From positions 437,777 through 501,776 of the forward strand of contig JACTAT010000200.1 of NCBI GenBank assembly GCA_014526335.1: a DNA stretch of 64,000 bases. The letters are read 5' to 3'. A model generated the notes under the pieces. That model made no database searches and had not been told where the DNA came from. It saw only the letters and a program-made list of their open reading frames with translations. Made by a program: the position numbers and the translations under genes. Positions 61,645-64,000 of the stretch are shown here, piece by piece (the stretch's first letter is position 1; each line of letters begins with the position of its first letter). The stretch is from Chrysaora quinquecirrha. Taxonomy: Eukaryota > Cnidaria > Scyphozoa > Semaeostomeae > Pelagiidae.

Positions 61645-63446
61645 TTAGAACAACCATTCAAATTCGTCCATCAGCCTTTGATAATGTTCTGAACGAAGAA
61701 AAGCGAACAATTCTTGCGGAATGTGCAGCATACTTTTATTAAACAGCGGGTATCTTGCTCTAAGGCAAGACGCTCTCAAATGGAAATGCACATTTTGTGG
61801 AGCTCCCGTTAGTCTTCTTTGGCCGGTCAATCTGTCATGGAATTCCCGTATGTCTCTAAAGACAATGACTATATCATCTGCACCAGGAAGCGGTGGATTT
61901 ATAATGGCCTTGTTACATCCATAACATCTGGATACAGAAGTCCCTGGTAACCATTTCAAGCAAAAAGTTGGTCATTGACAAGACAAACTTGACGGATTGT
62001 TTCTTGGAGGGACCTGTGAAAAAAAAACTGTTTTTATACTCAAAAAGACCCTAAATGCAGGGGACATGTTATGCATATTTGAATAATTTTCGAGTAGTAA
62101 AAAACTTCACAATTGCGATAAACAGCGATAGTATTTGGTTTTTTATGATGAGTAATAAGGAGGTCAGCCCGATTCCTATATCAGCTGAAAAGGAATTGAA
62201 AACTGAAATATGACAATAATTGAAATGATTGTATTTCAATGTTTCAGCGAAATTGATTGAATGTGGTACTACTATGCTTCCATACCTCTGCGATAATCAA
62301 CTATCTTACTACTTCAATTAATTCAGCAAAAAGACTAATAAGACAGACAGTTATCTGAAAACCTACCAATGCAGTTGAATATTGAGCAAAAAAGGCGTGC
62401 TTTGCCATTAAATTTTGCGACAAATTGGATGAACCTTCATATGGAGTCATGTTTGGTGGCTGGATGACTTGAACAGGAGGCTGTGTCAGAAAAGCTGAAT
62501 AGCTTGCCTCTTGGTCTGTTGTTATATTGAATGCCTTTCCAGGATTTGATTGAGCATCTGATAGCTCTACTGCAGGTTTACAATTATCGCTATCTTTGTT
62601 GTCAGCTAATAAGTCGATATATTTATTTACTGCAGCTCTTTTGGTGTTGGTACATTTACGACCACTTGGTTTTCGACCAGCATTCCTTGGACCTCCTTGT
62701 AATGCCATATCTGTTGCACTGGGACCCTTTTTTGCTCTTTTATACCAGGCTATCAGTTCATGAAGGCTGCCACGTAATTCGGCAACAGCTAGGATATGCT
62801 CGCACAGCTTTGTGGACCTATTAGTGCAGGAACGATTGCATATCAAACTTCCACCTTTTCCAGGGGTAACAACATATATTTTATTCAGATATCCAGCTAC
62901 AATATAAGCACCATTCGTTGCTCCTGGCTGAGGAACCACATGCCGTTCAGATGACAATAACCCATTAGCCTTTTCAAACATTGTTTCCAGTATCGGTATT
63001 GGCACACTAGTTATTCCTGTGGAAGCTGCCGTCATTGACATTGTCCTTGGTGTGAATTGTTTTTCTTGCGATGTGATTTTTGATTAAGACAGAGTCTTAT
63101 TCATCTGCAGAAGATTATTTTTTTGGTCAGACATGCTAGCATTTCGAAACTTAACTAGACACGCCATTCTTTGGTCGTGAGTCATTGAGCTCCATTTTGC
63201 ATCATCTACTACCAAATGCTTGAATCTTTCGTTGACTTGATAACTTCCTTTTTTAAAAATGGCTCTATCTTCGTTATTGAACTGAATATTGACAACCTTC
63301 TTTATTTCATTTATAAACTCGTGAGGCCTCTTTTCATCAAAATTAAGGCTTTGTTTGATCATAAAATTCGCTGCCTCTGTATCGTTGTTTGTATACTCTG
63401 AAGGTGGATTTCCCAAACCAGCTTCCATTCGCACCGGTTTTAACAT
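61645..63446 (-). pseudogene. SWIM-finger transposase-like gene (C-terminal half), one intron
   Basis: ORF 63446-63084 contains GLGNPPSEYTNNDTEAANFM and KGSYQVNERFKHL, the part that follows the MULE-type catalytic core in this family. ORF 63041-62301 carries a SWIM-type zinc finger (CNRSCTNRSTKLCEHILAVAE) and NAGRKPSGRK. A GTAGGT donor near 62370 and TTTTTTTTCACAG acceptor near 62015 bound an intron. The second exon has SRCYGCNKAI and DDIVIVFRDIREFHDR, which end this family. One in-frame stop just after the acceptor and a frameshift between the two first ORFs suggest inactivation. The catalytic N-terminus is expected upstream but not recognised before the window end. Confidence 0.6.
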
Positions 63447-63449
63447 TCA

Positions 63450-64000
63450 TTTTTTGAACACCTCAACCTATAGAACAATAACATTTCTATTTCATCGTCA
63501 AAGCACAAATTACTTTTGGCTGCAAATGCTAGTAATGACAGGAGTAAAGAATTTTTGGGAAAACTACTAAGCAGGGGATATTACGAATTTCAATTGCCCG
63601 ATAGTTTTAAGCATATAAACTTATCTTTGATGAAACTTCCCAAGATGGTATATATCTAAACCATCAGTAGAATATTTGGCTTGTAGTACTGGAAATAATG
63701 ACCCACTGGCACATTACAACTCCACAACTATCCATATGATTTTGAGCATCAGTTTTTTAATGGAAAATATAAACTAGCTATGTGCGTAGTTGTGCAAGTT
63801 CTTCAAAAAAGTATTGATCCTTAAAATTTTCAGTCGAACAACCCTCTCTCTTAAAGGAGTCAATGACAAATCGTGACTAAGACATTCCACTCCTTGAAAA
63901 GGTGAACGAGAATCCAATTGAAGAAAAGGATCCTCACAAGATTCCTACGAAATACAAAGATTACAGCTTTTGGTGTACGGGTTCCAAGGAGTGAACTGCC
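63450..64000. other. No recognised gene
   Basis: The sequence upstream (minus strand) of the SWIM transposase shows no catalytic-core similarity, so that gene appears truncated. The last 150 bp hold no clear feature. Confidence 0.4.

Overview
The window is AT-rich animal nuclear DNA. It has spliceosomal intron boundaries (GT..AG), decayed transposons of many classes, minisatellites and few intact reading frames. No bacterial operon, CRISPR array, rRNA or convincing tRNA was seen. The mixture of element families resembles invertebrate genomes such as cnidarians: a Polinton/Maverick-like element, Penelope, BEL/Pao, copia, gypsy, PIF/Harbinger with a Myb-like partner, hAT with a TTF zinc finger, and a SWIM-finger transposase. 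That taxonomic guess rests on family composition alone.

Layout. 1-2600: a triplicated short repeat and two decayed retroelement fragments. About 2780-15900: a degraded Polinton/adintovirus-like element. Its plus arm carries small basic proteins, a capsid-like gene and an adenain-like protease. Its minus arm carries a protein-primed family B DNA polymerase with an unusual N-terminal array of C2H2 fingers, plus several unrecognised genes. A non-LTR retrotransposon interrupts the polymerase inside motif A. 15.9-17.7 kb: a decayed DDE-type transposase. 18.3-20.4 kb: a degenerate repeat, two phase-compatible candidate exons of a possible host gene on the minus strand, and a CCAAT-box cluster upstream of them. 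21.9-24.5 kb: a broken copia element. 26.2-27.7 kb: a very young 1.5-kb element with identical 169-bp terminal repeats and a single Gag-like Cys-rich ORF.

28-35 kb: micro-exon-like host sequence and one copy (A) of a duplicated segment, hit by a gypsy element with a 5-bp target duplication. 37.9-38.9 kb: a decayed RPA1-like gene. 39.1-42.6 kb: an apparently complete hAT transposon with an intact 829-aa transposase, terminal inverted repeats and a perfect 8-bp target duplication. 44.3-45.9 kb: copy B of the duplicated segment. 45.9-55.1 kb: a BEL/Pao element disrupted by a Penelope-like element and by a PIF/Harbinger transposon, ending in a recognisable 3' LTR. 55.2-64 kb: a 21-bp minisatellite, an rve-type integrase fragment, a chromo-barrel-like fragment, a second BEL/Pao Gag/protease fragment next to a 32-bp minisatellite, and a SWIM-finger transposase gene with one intron.

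The genes do not form one pathway. They are independent selfish elements layered by nested insertion, and the insertion order can be read from the nesting: gypsy lies inside duplicated segment A, Penelope and Harbinger inside BEL, and the LINE inside the Polinton polymerase. The best functional candidates are the hAT transposase and the 1.5-kb LTR element.
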